From Acanthaster planci (taxonomy: Eukaryota > Echinodermata > Asteroidea > Valvatida > Acanthasteridae), in NCBI RefSeq assembly GCF_001949145.1, contig NW_019091364.1, positions 1,610,516 to 1,674,515 of the forward strand: 64,000 nucleotides of DNA. The letters are read 5' to 3'. The translations under genes and the position numbers were made by a program. The notes under the pieces were generated by a model that worked only from the letters and a program-made list of their open reading frames with translations, did no database searches and was not told where the DNA came from. How positions within the stretch are numbered: position 1 is the first letter of the stretch; the number at the start of each line of letters is the position of its first letter. This document shows positions 13,177-25,211 of the stretch, one piece after another.

Positions 13177-16100
13177 TTAGGCAGTCTCGTCAAACCTGTG
13201 GTACGAGCTTTCGTCTTCTGGCATGAGACCTGCGGGGAGACGGGGGACACACAAACAGAAAGAAAAACAGCTCAGCCAAACGAAAAGCCGTGGAGAATGG
13301 GGGACGGGGGGTGTGGGCCAGCACAGGTGCTCACTACAGTGTTTAACTCACAACTGAAATGAAAATAACATCTTTGCATGGATGATGCTAGAGGATGCCC
13401 TAACCAGAGTATCATTCACAGGGTCATGTAAAAAGGAACCTAGTAGTGCTTCATTGGACATTCCCAATGGCCCCCTCTAATGGTGGGCAACACTGTGTTG
13501 GGTTCTGTCCGGAGCAACTGTCACACAACAGTGGCTATGTACAATAGTTATCACACCGCCATTGGCGGGGGCCACTGCAGACGACCACTTCTTACTGTGG
13601 TAGCCATATTCTTAAACAATGTATGTCATTGTTTCTTGATGACTGACAGTGAAGTGCAACTTCCAATTAAAATTCACTCCTTTTTTCAAGAGAACAGAAA
13701 CAACCTCTGAACATCAGGTCCTCAAAAATGGGTACACTGATGAAGTGGGAGTTCTCATCCTGACAGAGAGGCCGAAATACAGCAGACCATGTCAGAAGAA
13801 ATTGTTCAAGGGGGGGGGAAATATCAAGTGTATTGACACCACAGTGTATGATATCAACGCTGGACTCACAGAAAGTCCTCTGATGGGACTATACTGTTAT
13901 AATGGCCTCTCGTGAAAGAACGAAATTTGTCAACTCAAATGTGGACCAGGCATGAAATGTTACATGAACAAGCAGTGATGAATTCTAGTCGGCAATGAGT
14001 CAGTGTGGAAGATGTCAACAAAAAGATGAGTGCTGATGCTGGCATTTCCATGACAACAGCACAACACTATGAAACAAGTCAGCATTTTCTACCAGGAGTC
14101 AATGCATGTCACGCTTACATATCTTTGATATTTCCTCCTCTAAAGCTGCATGGAAACTTTGAAAATTGATCTACCTAAGTAACGTTTAACCATCCGTTTT
14201 TTCAATTATTACATCTAGAAACAGGTATACGTGTACATAAGTATACTGGTTTCATGCATGATACAGTGAAAATTAAACTCCGGCTTAGTTTTTAAATAGT
14301 TGACGAACATTTGATTCACAGAATTAGTTTAACATGTGGACACCTTCAGAGGGCCTACAAATAGGATATCAAGCATGCTAACTTGGCCAAGCCAATTTGT
14401 ACGGTAGATTTGATAATTTATTCCTCAGTAGTTTGGTCCTTTCCCGCATGTCCTGCCATCAGAAAGCTGTCATCGTGGAGGGTTTTTCAGACTACACAAG
14501 ATATGTCTTGTCTGTTAAGGTTGACAAACAGTGTAAAAGATTGTGGCTTTGTGCATCCTTTGTCTTCACGTAAAGGTCGTGAAAATCAAACACACACGCT
14601 GGTTATTGATACAAGGAAGCAAAACTACAAAGTCTAAAGTTCAAGTAGTTGACTAACAATCATGTGTAACATCAGACACATCAAACAACGGAAGACAGAA
14701 CAATTGATTCTGAAACACGAGCAATACCAAAAGACACCAATGGCTCCGTAGATATCCTAGCCACAGAAAACCGATCAACTTGAGTCTGTGTCAGTCCTGT
14801 CAGTGAAATTTCATTTCATTGCTTCATTTTTACTCTCGACATTCAAAACTGAAGAGTTAACCTCGCTTTCAAATTCAACACGTCTGGCCGGCCCCGTGAA
14901 TATAAAGTCCATTGGATTGGTCAGGGTAAAGATTGTTTTGCTTACCAGAAATCTGATCATGTGACTGAACTGCTTACATACTTTCAAATCTTTGAACCAC
15001 TTATAAACTCCTAATATGTTAGTCCAAAGGTTGCCACATGTTTGAAGTGGAAATTGTGAATGCATACATATTGACAAAAGACATGGACAAATTGATCTCG
15101 ACTCTGCATTCAAGAACATATTGTAGTTTGGGACTTAAACATTCTGTCGGTATCTATTGCCAATCAAAGAAGAAAACGGACAGAAAAGTCACATATTTGG
15201 AAAGTTTGGATACCTGCACTGTCGTTTTGCTGAGAAAAAAAAAATCGAGATCCGCACGCAGCAACTTTTTGAGTCGTACTGTCACCCAGTGGAGAGTTTG
15301 CACATTGTGGCATCATTTCTAGCCTGGACTATTCTAAGTCAATCCAAAAATACTGCTGCAGATGCCAGGCCAGAATTATGTAGCCAGAGGAAATGCTGGA
15401 TCAAGATTCAATAAGCTTGAACTGGTCAGAAATTGAGTGTGGCAGGATGTAAGATAGTGGATAACTAGAGTGCATGGAAGGGGATACAGGGACCGAGGAT
15501 ATTTTAACACTGAAATTCCTCACTTCCAATAATGGAAACAAACAATAAAACGACCGACTAAAGTCTCAAAAACAAAAACTCTGCACGCCCCATGCAAAAG
15601 GAACAATCTTTTCCTTACATTAACCCTCCTATGGTTTTACAGCACAAATGTGCACAAATGCCCACAGTCACAGGTTCAGCGTGTACACAGTAGATTGCTA
15701 GCACAAAATGACCCAGGGTCTTTTGTGCAGTCCTCTTCACTGCATTTGGTTTACTGCACAATGATGCACATGAAACAGTGAGGCACAGTTGTTGGGCAGC
15801 AAAAAAGTGCAATCTGATATTCCTGTGAGGGACAGTTGGTGCAGTGCACAACACGACACAGCTGTGCTTCTTTGAGGTGTTCACCAAATGACCCAAAGAG
15901 TGACTTCAGCATTGGAAGGTTATATGTAGTGAGAAATTCCTCTGTTTTTTTTTCAGGTAACAATTTCCTTCATAAAATGCACTCGTCTATGTAGTGATTG
16001 CTCAGATTTTCAGAAACATTTCCCAATGCTCAGGAAATCTGGAATGATGTTCACTGGAAAGGAAGCCGTGTTTTGGTGGGTTGAATCCATTAACAATGGA

Positions 16101-19100
16101 TACGATTCTGCAGGGAATTCCCACAATATCACCACTGAACAAGGAAACATCGGTAAGTCACTAACAGCGCAAAGTGATAACACAAATACAGAAATATACC
16201 AGCTGAACAAATGCATACAGAGCACGTGCAAATCTGATCGATCCAAGCACACCGGTAAACATGTGCCCATACATAAACACGGTTCTTCTCTATAACAGAT
16301 ACACGCACCACACAGAGACATGGACTTCACTTCTTCCTGTATTAATCTGATAAGCGGCAAACCTGACTTTCGGGGGGGGGGCTTTTGATGAACATTACAG
16401 AATGCAAAACAATGAATTTTCTAAAAATGTAAATGACAAGTTCTGGAAATTACTGCGTTAGAAATGGGGTAGAGTTAAATTTTGCGGACAGGGAATGAAT
16501 TATGATCCGAGTACGAACATTAGTCATTTTCTGCTCGTGTTGCGTGGCAGCTGTGGATGTGACTGGAATGGTACAGTAATTGGATGAAAACAAAAAAGGT
16601 TGCCATCGTACAGGACTTGGACTTTGTTAACGCAACACTGCAGTCACATTTCAAGACCAAGGTCAAGTCTCTCCCGTTGTATGCTCATTTTCCAAGTCAC
16701 CAATCTATGCTACGAGTAGCTCCAGCCAATAGGCATCATTTGATTTGAAGACAAGACAATTTGATGGCGCAGAGAAGATAAAAATCGCGCCGAGCTAGAA
16801 ACGGTTTGGTATTCGTTAACACTGTCAGACTCACCGTATTTCCGTCTGATTTCATCATTCTTGGCCTTTCTCTCGGCCTTTCTGTTGGTATAAAAAGATG
16901 TTACATTGTTACTGGCTGTTGCCTGACAGAATGCTTGACAGAATCAACCAGCTTGTTCATCTGGTTTCTTTCTCCACAATTCAAAATGTCAAGAACAGTG
17001 GTGAATTTGGGATTGCTGGGTTGAACACTGAAGGTGCGAATGTCATAATTTCAACAACTTTCATGACATGTGAACCAAACAGGGCAAAGCTATGCTAAGT
17101 ACGCCTTGTGGAAAGCTCTAGTCTACAAGCAAACAAACCGGCAAAATTTGAAAAGCGACAGGCTACACACACGACATATGTACACCAAAAAACAAAAATG
17201 CAAACGGACAATATGAGAGATTCCGATTCACAGATTGTTTATGAAAAGGACGGGCAGGACGCCTCAAGCCTTGGCATTCTGGAGAACAGGACTGGGTCAC
17301 ACTCTGGCTTAGCAGAGAACAACAGTTAGCTGAGCAGTTAGCAGAATCTCAGACAGAGGTGTTGCATATGTATGTGCACTACGTTTTGGTAATTTTTTTT
17401 TCAATGAGAAACAAAAAATACCACGTTCATAGAACTAAGAAACCTCAGGAACTGTGAACGGTATTTTCCATTTCAGGAATGGGAAATTTGGATATACACA
17501 ACACAAAAAAATTTAACAATTTGATCTAGTGATTTGATTGGCTTTGATATTTGACCTGGGAGTCAGGTTGCTGTACTGGCTCTATCCTCGCCTTCAAACT
17601 CTGCGACCCGGGTTCGAATCCCACCCAGGTCAGCATGTTGATAGGGCTTTCAGTCCCTGCCTGATTCTGTGGGTTTTCCCTAGAACATTTATCTGGGGTT
17701 TTCCTTCCACCTCTAAAACTGAACAGTTCTTCATTGTCTTTTTGTCACTTCATCCTGTAGTTGGCGCTAAATGTGCAGTTGGATGAACATAAATGAACTT
17801 TCTGTCCCGCCAAACAAAACAAAACATACACTGAGCAGGACTGGCAATGACTGGCCGAGATTCAATCTCCAAATCTAAGCTCATCCAACACCAGCAGACA
17901 AAAACTGCAGCAATGCAATGAAGCGTGCGCCCTGGTGGGTGGATTTGGGCTGTGCTGTTGCATTTCACCGAACCAACAGCTGAACACCAATAATAACATT
18001 CTAGTTTGTCCGACTTCAGTGAAATGAAATTAGTTGTGAAGATATCCTGGGTGCAAACACCTTGTGAATTATGCCTCTTGTGGTCATGGTTATTTTGAGA
18101 AAAAACCAGCATCGTGTTAAAATCCATGAACCAATAACCCTCTGGGAAAGAGGTTAAAACGCACACCGGAATTTGTGTGTCACCAAAAGAAAATGTGCTC
18201 ATAAGTGGAACCTGCACGATTCACAGAGGCATGGACTCAAAGACAAGTTTTGAGCTTCAACTTTCAAGATTATATCAAATCCTTTGTCGAGTGACCATGG
18301 ATGGGTTCTACGTTCCTCAATCCTGCAAAATCTTCCATCTCCCACTGGACTTTGGGAGCATCGGATAGGATTTAGGGTCACACTTTGCTTGGTGCATGAT
18401 ACAAATGGCCTGTGAAACGTCTACCAGCAGCTGGCATGAATTTGATCAAATTCTGGATGCGTGAGCGGCACGGATGTCTAAGTCCTACTGGGTCTGGAGA
18501 TGGTCTTACGTTCGGCCACGTCTGACTTGACGTTCAGCTTTCTTTCGTGCGTATTCCAGTTCCTCTCTGTCCATTCTGAAAAGGAGAGAGAGATGTTAGT
18601 CAACGGGGGCTTTTGGGGAGAGAGGAGCTTGCTTACTTCTGTTCGTGGTGCATCTTTCTCTCGGCCTTCTTCCGTTCAAACTTAGCATCCTCTTTAGCGT
18701 ACCTGGAAGAAATCAAACTGACGTCAGTACGAGAGCTGAACCCCTTCACACAGACAGGCTTAACGCTCAAGCCTCCAGGCTCTTTAAAACCCCGTAGCTA
18801 TCAAAGCTTGAGTCTTTAGCAGCAAGTCAACATCTTGACTGTTACTTTCAAAGAGCGAATCATTCAATATCCCTTAAAGTTGCTCAATATGTTGACAATA
18901 TCTTCAGTACTGGTCAATATACAAAACTATGCCCCTTCGAACTAACTAGTGCCTAAATTAAGACTTTGCAAGCATGTTTCAACTGATCCTCTCCCACCCA
19001 AACAAGAGAGTTACCAGCATCACATCTAAAGTAAATAGTTTTTACATCAAATTTTAAATCACTTGACATCTAGTCAATATACTTATATTGCCCTCCTTAC

Positions 19101-21686
19101 TTGGCTCGGTTGCTCCCGGAACGGCAGCAGCAACAGTAGATACATGTGACAAGGCCGATGAGCAGAACGCCTCCTATGACACCCATAGCAATGATCAAAG
19201 CCTCGAAGTTCACTAAAAATCAAACAAACGAACAAATAATATTTGAAGGTGACAAACAACAATCCCTTGAAAAATGATAACAGAAGAACATCATTCTTGG
19301 CCCACTATGTTTCTATTGCACACTGCTCAATATACAACTAGTAAAAATGTTGTTTTAGTTATCAGAGCAACAGACCATGAAAGGGTCAAAGGTGAATGAA
19401 ACCACCAAAATTTTTCGTTTCTCTTGCACTGACAGGACTAGTCCACCGGTTGAAAATACCTACATTGCCCAGTAAGTCCCAAAAGTGCCCATCACCATAG
19501 TCAATTGAAATAGTCTCCCTGAGCAGGATATTTTACCCCAATGATATATAGAGAGCTACAGGCACTTACAGAAACATACTCCCCATCTCGCTTCAGACAA
19601 GGCACAATATTTGGTCGGGAAAATTTCCTGGGCTGGATACTTGGCACAGATCTTTGTAGTCTCGCAATAGAAGCACTGTCAAAAGAAAAAAATGGGGAAG
19701 GGAAGAGAATTGAAAACAAATCTCACCATGGAAACAGTTGTAATCATATGACCATAGTTAATGTGTTCAGAGTTGGTCATGCCCCAAGTCAGCATGGGGG
19801 CAAAGTCACGGCCAATGGGACAAAAAAAGCCATTTTAAATCACCAAACGGAGACGTTAACGTGAACAAGAAACTTGAAAGAGGATCAATTACAGACAACT
19901 TCCCCCCCCAAAAAAAAAAAATTTGTTTGAGTGACTCACTTTTGCTCCTGGGAAGGATACACATTTTTCACAGCTTCCATTGTGTGCACTGCAAGCTAGT
20001 GTGAGAAACAAGAAAAGAAATCTTCAAAACTTCAATTTAACAAATATTAGCGCAAAATACTAAAAGAAATGGTAAGTTTCCAGAATAGAAATTTCACGAA
20101 CTGATAGAAAAAGGAACACTCCTATTAAATGAATATACGCTGAAAGTTATTCAGTCAAGAGCTCAATTGCAGAATACCCCACCACCCTCCACAATCAACC
20201 TCACAGCCAGGTACTGGTCAAAGTGTCACACTCTTCTCAAGGGATTTTCACCTTGTATCCATGTAACCAGTCATTCAAGGGTCGTATTTTAGAGTGGTGG
20301 GGTATTCTGCAGTTACCCCAGTATAGACCTATGAGAACCTGTTCTCGCGGTTAGAAGTTGTTCCATTTATCACTTTCACATCTGGGCAAGGGGGCAACCC
20401 TCCCTTCATTTTGTACAGGGATTTGCATGTTTTCCTCATTTTTTTCTGGGAAAAAATGTTGCATCCTGACTCCACTTCAGCAGTTACGTACAAAGTCTAT
20501 GGGGAGTGAAGAGAATTTTCTAAGTTTTTCCCTACTTTTCGGTAAATGTTTCTCAGTCCAGAATTCGTGTCTTTCCAGCATTTCTGTCATGACTGCCTTT
20601 TATTGAGATGATATATGAGGAGGAAAGTGAAGTCAGGATGCAACATTTTTTCCCTTTTCTGCTACTGAAACCTTTTCAGTAGAGTGTGGGAGATATTAAT
20701 AGCGTATAAACAGTGAAAATTCAGGCATATTTGGGGTAAAGGTTACAAGTAGTCAGATTCAGATTTTCCTCAGAGACGACAAAATTATTTTTGTCCCTTC
20801 GAGTCCCAAGTGTGAAATATGGATCCGCCACGGTGGTTCCATGTCAAGACATCTACTCTGCTGCCCGTGTTTTGTCAGAGCCCATTGGTACATGTAGTAT
20901 CTTATCACTCAGTCTGTGTATTACATGTCTTGACATGGAACAGCCGTTGAGAAGATAAGGGGTCAAGAGACGTAATGTCCAACGACCTTATTTTAAAGAT
21001 GGCGACTGTGAGAGCAAGCCCGTGAGATTGAATGGGTGAAGGCAAAAAGACTGGAAAATACCTGAACAATGTGAGTGAAATCATTCAATAAATGGAGCTA
21101 AGGAAGCGGAGAGGCTAAGGATCATCTCTGTGTGCAAAAGAAATTGCGCCCACAATGATAAGTGGGTGCGCTGAAAATGTTCAGTACATCGACACGAAAT
21201 TGCGTATACGGATGTGTGGCTAAGGATGGATCTGGAGTGAGAGTCCTTGCCAAACAAGTGGGGCTAGCACGGACATACATATCAGCTTTCAGCCTCATGA
21301 ACTTCACACTCGCATTAAAGGCCAGACATGGCATTGGTAGACTCACACTGACACTTGAGACACACATGACAGAATGCAATTTCGAGAAACATTTCAAATT
21401 TTTTACACGCAACATGCATGACATGTGTTGAATACTTCTAATTAAACAGACATGATCCCCTTGATGATCAAGTAGTACGGGAAGTGATGTCCAAAAACGT
21501 TCCGAATGGATTAATAACACTATAATAATACGAACAAATAAGACTGATATAGGCCAACTCACTGTCGGGCATAGTCGTTGCAGGGGGAGTGTTGGTCGTT
21601 GCATTTGCGGTGCTAATCAAACCAAACTCCAAACAAAAACACGCTAGACAGACAAAAACCGCTGAGGAAAACAACAAATTCTTCAT
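13177..21686 (-). CDS. PTTG1IP: PTTG1IP (pituitary tumor-transforming gene 1-interacting protein / PBF) orthologue, 8 coding exons, 209 aa
   Basis: This is a type I membrane glycoprotein of the endomembrane system. In vertebrates it binds securin (PTTG1) and helps move it to the nucleus. Coding exons in transcript order are 21686-21563, 19995-19940, 19675-19570, 19212-19101, 18702-18637, 18575-18510, 16881-16835 and 13229-13177. All use GT-AG introns and the total is 630 nt. Residues 1-29 form a signal peptide, followed by a short Thr-rich linker. Cysteines at about 43, 50, 53, 61, 64, 70, 84 and 94 make a PSI-type domain that ends in the family motif ARWGVC. NFEALII begins the single transmembrane helix (about 97-119). 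A CCCC cluster and a basic, charged tail predicted as coiled coil follow (about 135-190). The C-terminus has DEIRRKYG and a tyrosine motif (YHRF), matching the vertebrate DEIRKKYG...YARF ending. The start has A at -3. The penultimate small exon is needed: without it, an in-frame TAA directly after 18510 would truncate the tail. The protein is slightly longer than the roughly 180 aa of vertebrates. The orthology call rests on recalled family sequence. Confidence 0.93.
15620..15922. mobile_element. piggyBac-type MITE, copy 1 (degenerate right end)
   Basis: The left end reads TTAACCCTCCTATG. The body from about 15660 to 15910 is highly similar to 61620-61860. The right end has decayed (GGAAGGTTAT instead of GGAGGGTTAA). 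The element lies in the last intron of PTTG1IP. It carries no transposase. The TTAA target and CCCT terminus suggest mobilisation by a piggyBac-family transposase. Apparent ORFs inside both copies are only shared repeat sequence. Confidence 0.75.
17540..17800 (+). repeat. Probable tRNA-derived SINE remnant
   Basis: A Pol III B-box word, GGTTCGAATCC, lies at about 17611 behind an A-box-like stretch. It is followed by a non-tRNA body that ends with TTGGCGCTAAATG, a tail resembling the GGCGCTAT tails of deuterostome SINEs. It does not fold into a cloverleaf and lies in a PTTG1IP intron, so I do not call it a tRNA gene. Confidence 0.5.
20168..20311. mobile_element. Short MITE with perfect 18-bp terminal inverted repeats
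   Basis: The left end TGCAGAATACCCCACCAC (20168-20185) is exactly reverse-complementary to 20294-20311. The total length is 144 bp and there is no ORF. It lies in PTTG1IP intron 1. Confidence 0.7.
20448..20654. mobile_element. Foldback element with about 30-bp inverted ends
   Basis: GGGAAAAAATGTTGCATCCT at 20448 reappears inverted, ending at 20654. The arms are nearly identical over about 30 bp and the element is 207 bp. It has no coding capacity and lies in PTTG1IP intron 1. Confidence 0.7.
20836..20941. repeat. Hairpin with perfect 17-bp arms
   Basis: GTTCCATGTCAAGACAT (20836-20852) and its exact reverse complement (20925-20941) flank about 72 bp. It is the third inverted structure within 800 bp of PTTG1IP intron 1. 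Confidence 0.65.
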
Positions 21687-21844
21687 CTTGAACCGTTTTA
21701 CAGATACTCAGAATACGGACAAAACTCTTTCCTTTCAAAAGTGTCCCCGAAAAATATCGATGTGGCGCGAAATAATAACGATTACTGGAGCTATTTCCTT
21801 GTCCTGATGGGTGGTTGCGCAGGTAGGTTTATGTTCTTTCAAAG

Positions 21845-21889
21845 AGGTCACCTGGAGGTCAACGATGATTAATAATGGTTCAAAGGTCA
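21845..21889 (+). promoter_or_regulatory. Nuclear-receptor motif cluster (DR5 plus DR1) upstream of PTTG1IP
   Basis: AGGTCA (21845-21850), a 5-base spacer and AGGTCA (21856-21861) form a perfect DR5, the classic retinoic-acid receptor/RXR arrangement. GGTTCA-A-AGGTCA (21877-21889) forms a DR1. Both lie 160-205 bases upstream of the PTTG1IP start codon, in the likely promoter. Receptor binding is inferred from motif geometry only. Confidence 0.45.
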
Positions 21890-22229
21890 ACCGCTTTACT
21901 TGGCGGAACAGTGAGAGTTCAGAGCTATTTTGAATAGTTACAAATCGTGTCTGTGTTTTTAGTCATAACAACAGGAACACTACAAAATGTTTGTTTAAAG
22001 TAATAATGAAAGTACTCGAAATTCTGCATATACATGTATTGTAACATCTATCTGCGATTAAAAAACAGGAACTATTTTGCAAAGTGCTGAAGGCTGCTCG
22101 ACAGTTAAAAGTCTTATAGAAATGACGTAAGGCTCGCATTACTTTTTTGCTTTTGCCAAAGAGGGCGCTTTTCACATACTTCTAAAATAACGCACGAGTC
22201 ACATGGTTGTGACCGTAGCGTGTTAACTC

Positions 22230-22290
22230 ATTGAGTGTGATTCGGCGCGGACGCGCACGCGTCGACGCCGCGCAGCTTTACACTCGCACC
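22230..22290. promoter_or_regulatory. CpG-dense patch upstream of PTTG1IP
   Basis: A short, very CpG-rich run with many GCGC/CGCG words stands out from AT-rich surroundings, about 550 bases upstream of the PTTG1IP start codon. It could mark a promoter or transcription start region. No TATA box is obvious. Confidence 0.3.
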
Positions 22291-22299
22291 CTTACCCAT

Positions 22300-24180
22300 A
22301 GTATAGGGCTTTGGATGACGAACGAAGCCTCTTGTATAAATTTAAGCATGTTCTAAGCCACATCACAGCCGGCGGACATAGCCTTTTTTCGAAGATGCAT
22401 GCATTCTGGGCAGGGTTTGAACATTACGTCGTAAGAAAACAGACAAAATTAATCAAATTTCGCGAGTTAGAAGTGCCAAATCGATTTTATTTCAAGCTGT
22501 TACACTGAAAAACAAAAATTTGTGCAAAGAAGAATTTGTAAGTTCAGCCGATCATTAAGAGCTCCCTTCTCCAATTTAAATAACACACACATTTTTCTTT
22601 ACAAAAATCCCAGTATCTTTTCAATTCTTCCACAATTGTTCAAATCCCAAAATAACTCAAAAGTGTATCCAAATAAAATAAAACAACAGTTTTCAAATTT
22701 GTGCAAAATATACAATTTTGGAAGTCATACACATTATTTTAAATAATCCACAAGGATTTCTAACATTCTCTTATTCATTTTGGCTAAGAACAAAAGCATT
22801 TTACATCACTATACACAGACCAAACTTTACTGCCCAAAAATGCACAAATTGGACTGAAAAGGCAGATTGTCAAGTCAAATTCAAGTGTTTTAATACCCTG
22901 AAATATCGCAACTTCTTACTTGGATTTTGAACAACACTTATAGAAATGAATAAATAAATGAGGCATTAATCGGTGATCTCGGTTATTTGGATCCAGATGC
23001 CGGCACAGATTTCACAATTCACGGAGTAAAAAGGACAAGGCAGTTTCTGTTTCTACACAATCTGAATAGTAACAATAATATCCTGGAATGTAAATTTTGT
23101 ATTTCAACATTGGTGTCTATAAAAAATAATCCCCAGCCCATTTCAACAAAAAAAAATCCACAAATTTGTCTCTAAGGCAAGGCAAACACACACAAGAAAA
23201 ATCAATCAGAATTCAATTAGAGCACATATATTATATAGAACTTAGCATCGGCAATCACACAAATCACAACACATATGAAGTAATTGATGTCAGAGCGACT
23301 CACATGCATCCTACATGTACAACACCACACTGGGAAGGGAGTCATTTGACAATTAAGGCACTCCAAGGTTTAACACAGATGAGGATGCAATCAAATCACC
23401 ATCATCTTAACAGTTAAACTTTAAAAAAAAAATGTAAAAAAAAGACAAAAACATAAATTGTAAAAAAAGGATGCAGAAAAAAAAAGCGTGAAACTGCAAT
23501 AAAGCACCTTACTCAAAAATAAAAACACAAAAACAAAGCAAAATAAACAGCAAAAATAAACAAAAATTATATAATTAGGAGACAGGAATAAAATCAGAGT
23601 TTGTCATTAAATATACCTGGGCACATTTCCACAGTTACCAACCACCAACAATTTTCATTGATTAATATGGTGACAATTTATGCATATAGAAATTATCTAC
23701 GATTAGAAAAAAAAATCAGTAACTAGCTTTTATGTTATTATAATTTATGCCCCTGTATCACAAGACACACACCGAACATTTGCATAGTTGAACACCAGGA
23801 AAAACTGACACAAGTCCTGCTTTCTTTTCTACTGGCAGTGCAGACCGTGAGCACGATCCAAATAGAGAATGCAATGAAAGAGCAATGGCACCAACTATAT
23901 GTAAAAAAGGAAGACTTGTTTTGATCATCTGAGGTATAAAGTATGGCGCAGGATGAAAGCACAAGGCATCACCGACCTCCTGTTTAATGTCTAGGGAATT
24001 GTTAACGTAGGTTCACAGCATGTCTCTAAGTCCACACTTGAAAATGACAATTTTCTACAGTACACTATGAAAATCTCTGAAACAGGACAAAGAAAATGCA
24101 TCCCTACAACCTTTTCTGCCATTAAACCCTTCAAAACGGACCAAAAAAATTAGGGAGTTCACTAGAGAAATTCAACAGCC
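22300..24180. other. AT-rich intergenic or 3'-flanking DNA between TTLL4 and PTTG1IP
   Basis: The stretch is strongly A/T rich, with A-runs at 23420-23600. No exon-like sequence is visible. Minus-strand poly(A)-type hexamers (ATTAAA at 23983-23988, AATAAA at 22486-22491) could serve TTLL4, whose 3' UTR end I cannot place. Confidence 0.5.
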
Positions 24181-24563
24181 CGAGAGAAACCAGCAAGCAC
24201 TGGAAATAGAGTTGCAAACTGGAATGTCTAGAAGTGAAGCAAGGTAGGCTGGAGCACAAACTTTGGTGAGAAACACTTCAAATTCTTGGCTTTGGTGGTG
24301 AGCGCAATTTAGAGAGAAACCAGCAAGCACTGGAAATAAAGCAGCAAACTGGAATGTCTAGAAGTGAAGCAAGGCAGGCTGGAGCACAAACTTTTGTGAG
24401 AAACACTTCAAATTCTTGGCTTTGGTGGTGAGCGCAATTTAGAGAGAAATCAGCAAGCACTGGAAATAAAGCAGCAAACTGGAATGTCTAGAAGTGAAGC
24501 AAGGCAGGCTGGAGCACAAACTTTGGTGAGAAACACTTCAAATTCTTGGCTCTGGTGGTGAGA
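24181..24563. repeat. 130-bp tandem repeat, about 3 copies
   Basis: The unit starting GAGAGAAACCAGCAAGCACT recurs with an exact 130-base period (24181, 24311, 24441). Very few substitutions separate the copies, so the amplification is recent. It lies 650-1000 bases past the TTLL4 stop and may be within its 3' UTR. Confidence 0.9.
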
Positions 24564-25211
24564 TTGTTCAATCACTCCACACGGTGCACAGAGTTGTCTA
24601 AAAATTAACAGCCTATACTGACGCCTACCTCCACCCATTGCAAAAAGGCACTGAGACCATCACGGCCTTTGTGAATACCGACACAGAAGGACTCTGCAGG
24701 TAGTTTACGGACGGGTATGCCCTGACGTGTCTAATTGGCCTATCTTTCTCCTTTGTTTGGGACTATGTCGTTTGTTTTTCTGCAGTTCAGAGAGATGCAC
24801 TTTGGGAATCATCCTTGCCAGGCGTGGTAAGTCTTTTGAAGGCACAAATCTTCAGGTCTGCAATTGCTGAACAGCGAATTGTGACAGATATACCGTCTTG
24901 CACGTTCCCAAGTACGGGTTGTTCAGAGTGCTGGTGAAAATATTTCAACGATAGAATTGGTCCAATCTGGCAAATCAAGGACTTATGTACCAAATACATT
25001 TTACTCAAGGCCTGTGTTTTTCCCTGCGTTAATTGTCCCCTGCCCCTCGGTGTGTCCCCACCCCCTTTGTGGTCTGCTTGTTTGCTGCCCTCTCCCCTCG
25101 CGCCTCCTTGGATTTCATCAGCATGTGCCGGTAGCTCAGGCGCAGCGACGGGACATGGACTACGTGACGGTCGTGGAACATCTGCATGAGCGGGGGTAGG
25201 CGAGGCCCCCA

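Noticed and set aside
15615-15963. Cys/His-rich minus-strand ORFs with a near-identical partner at 61610-61846
   Set aside because: The similarity is DNA-level: both are copies of the piggyBac-type MITE, not a protein family.
17600-17635. Apparent tRNA B-box (GGTTCGAATCC)
   Set aside because: No acceptor stem, anticodon arm or full cloverleaf could be drawn. Interpreted as a SINE.
18504-18511. In-frame TAA as the natural C-terminus of PTTG1IP
   Set aside because: The same bases form a good GTAAGA donor. Splicing to 16881-16835 and 13229-13177 restores the conserved DEIRRKYG and tyrosine-motif tail.
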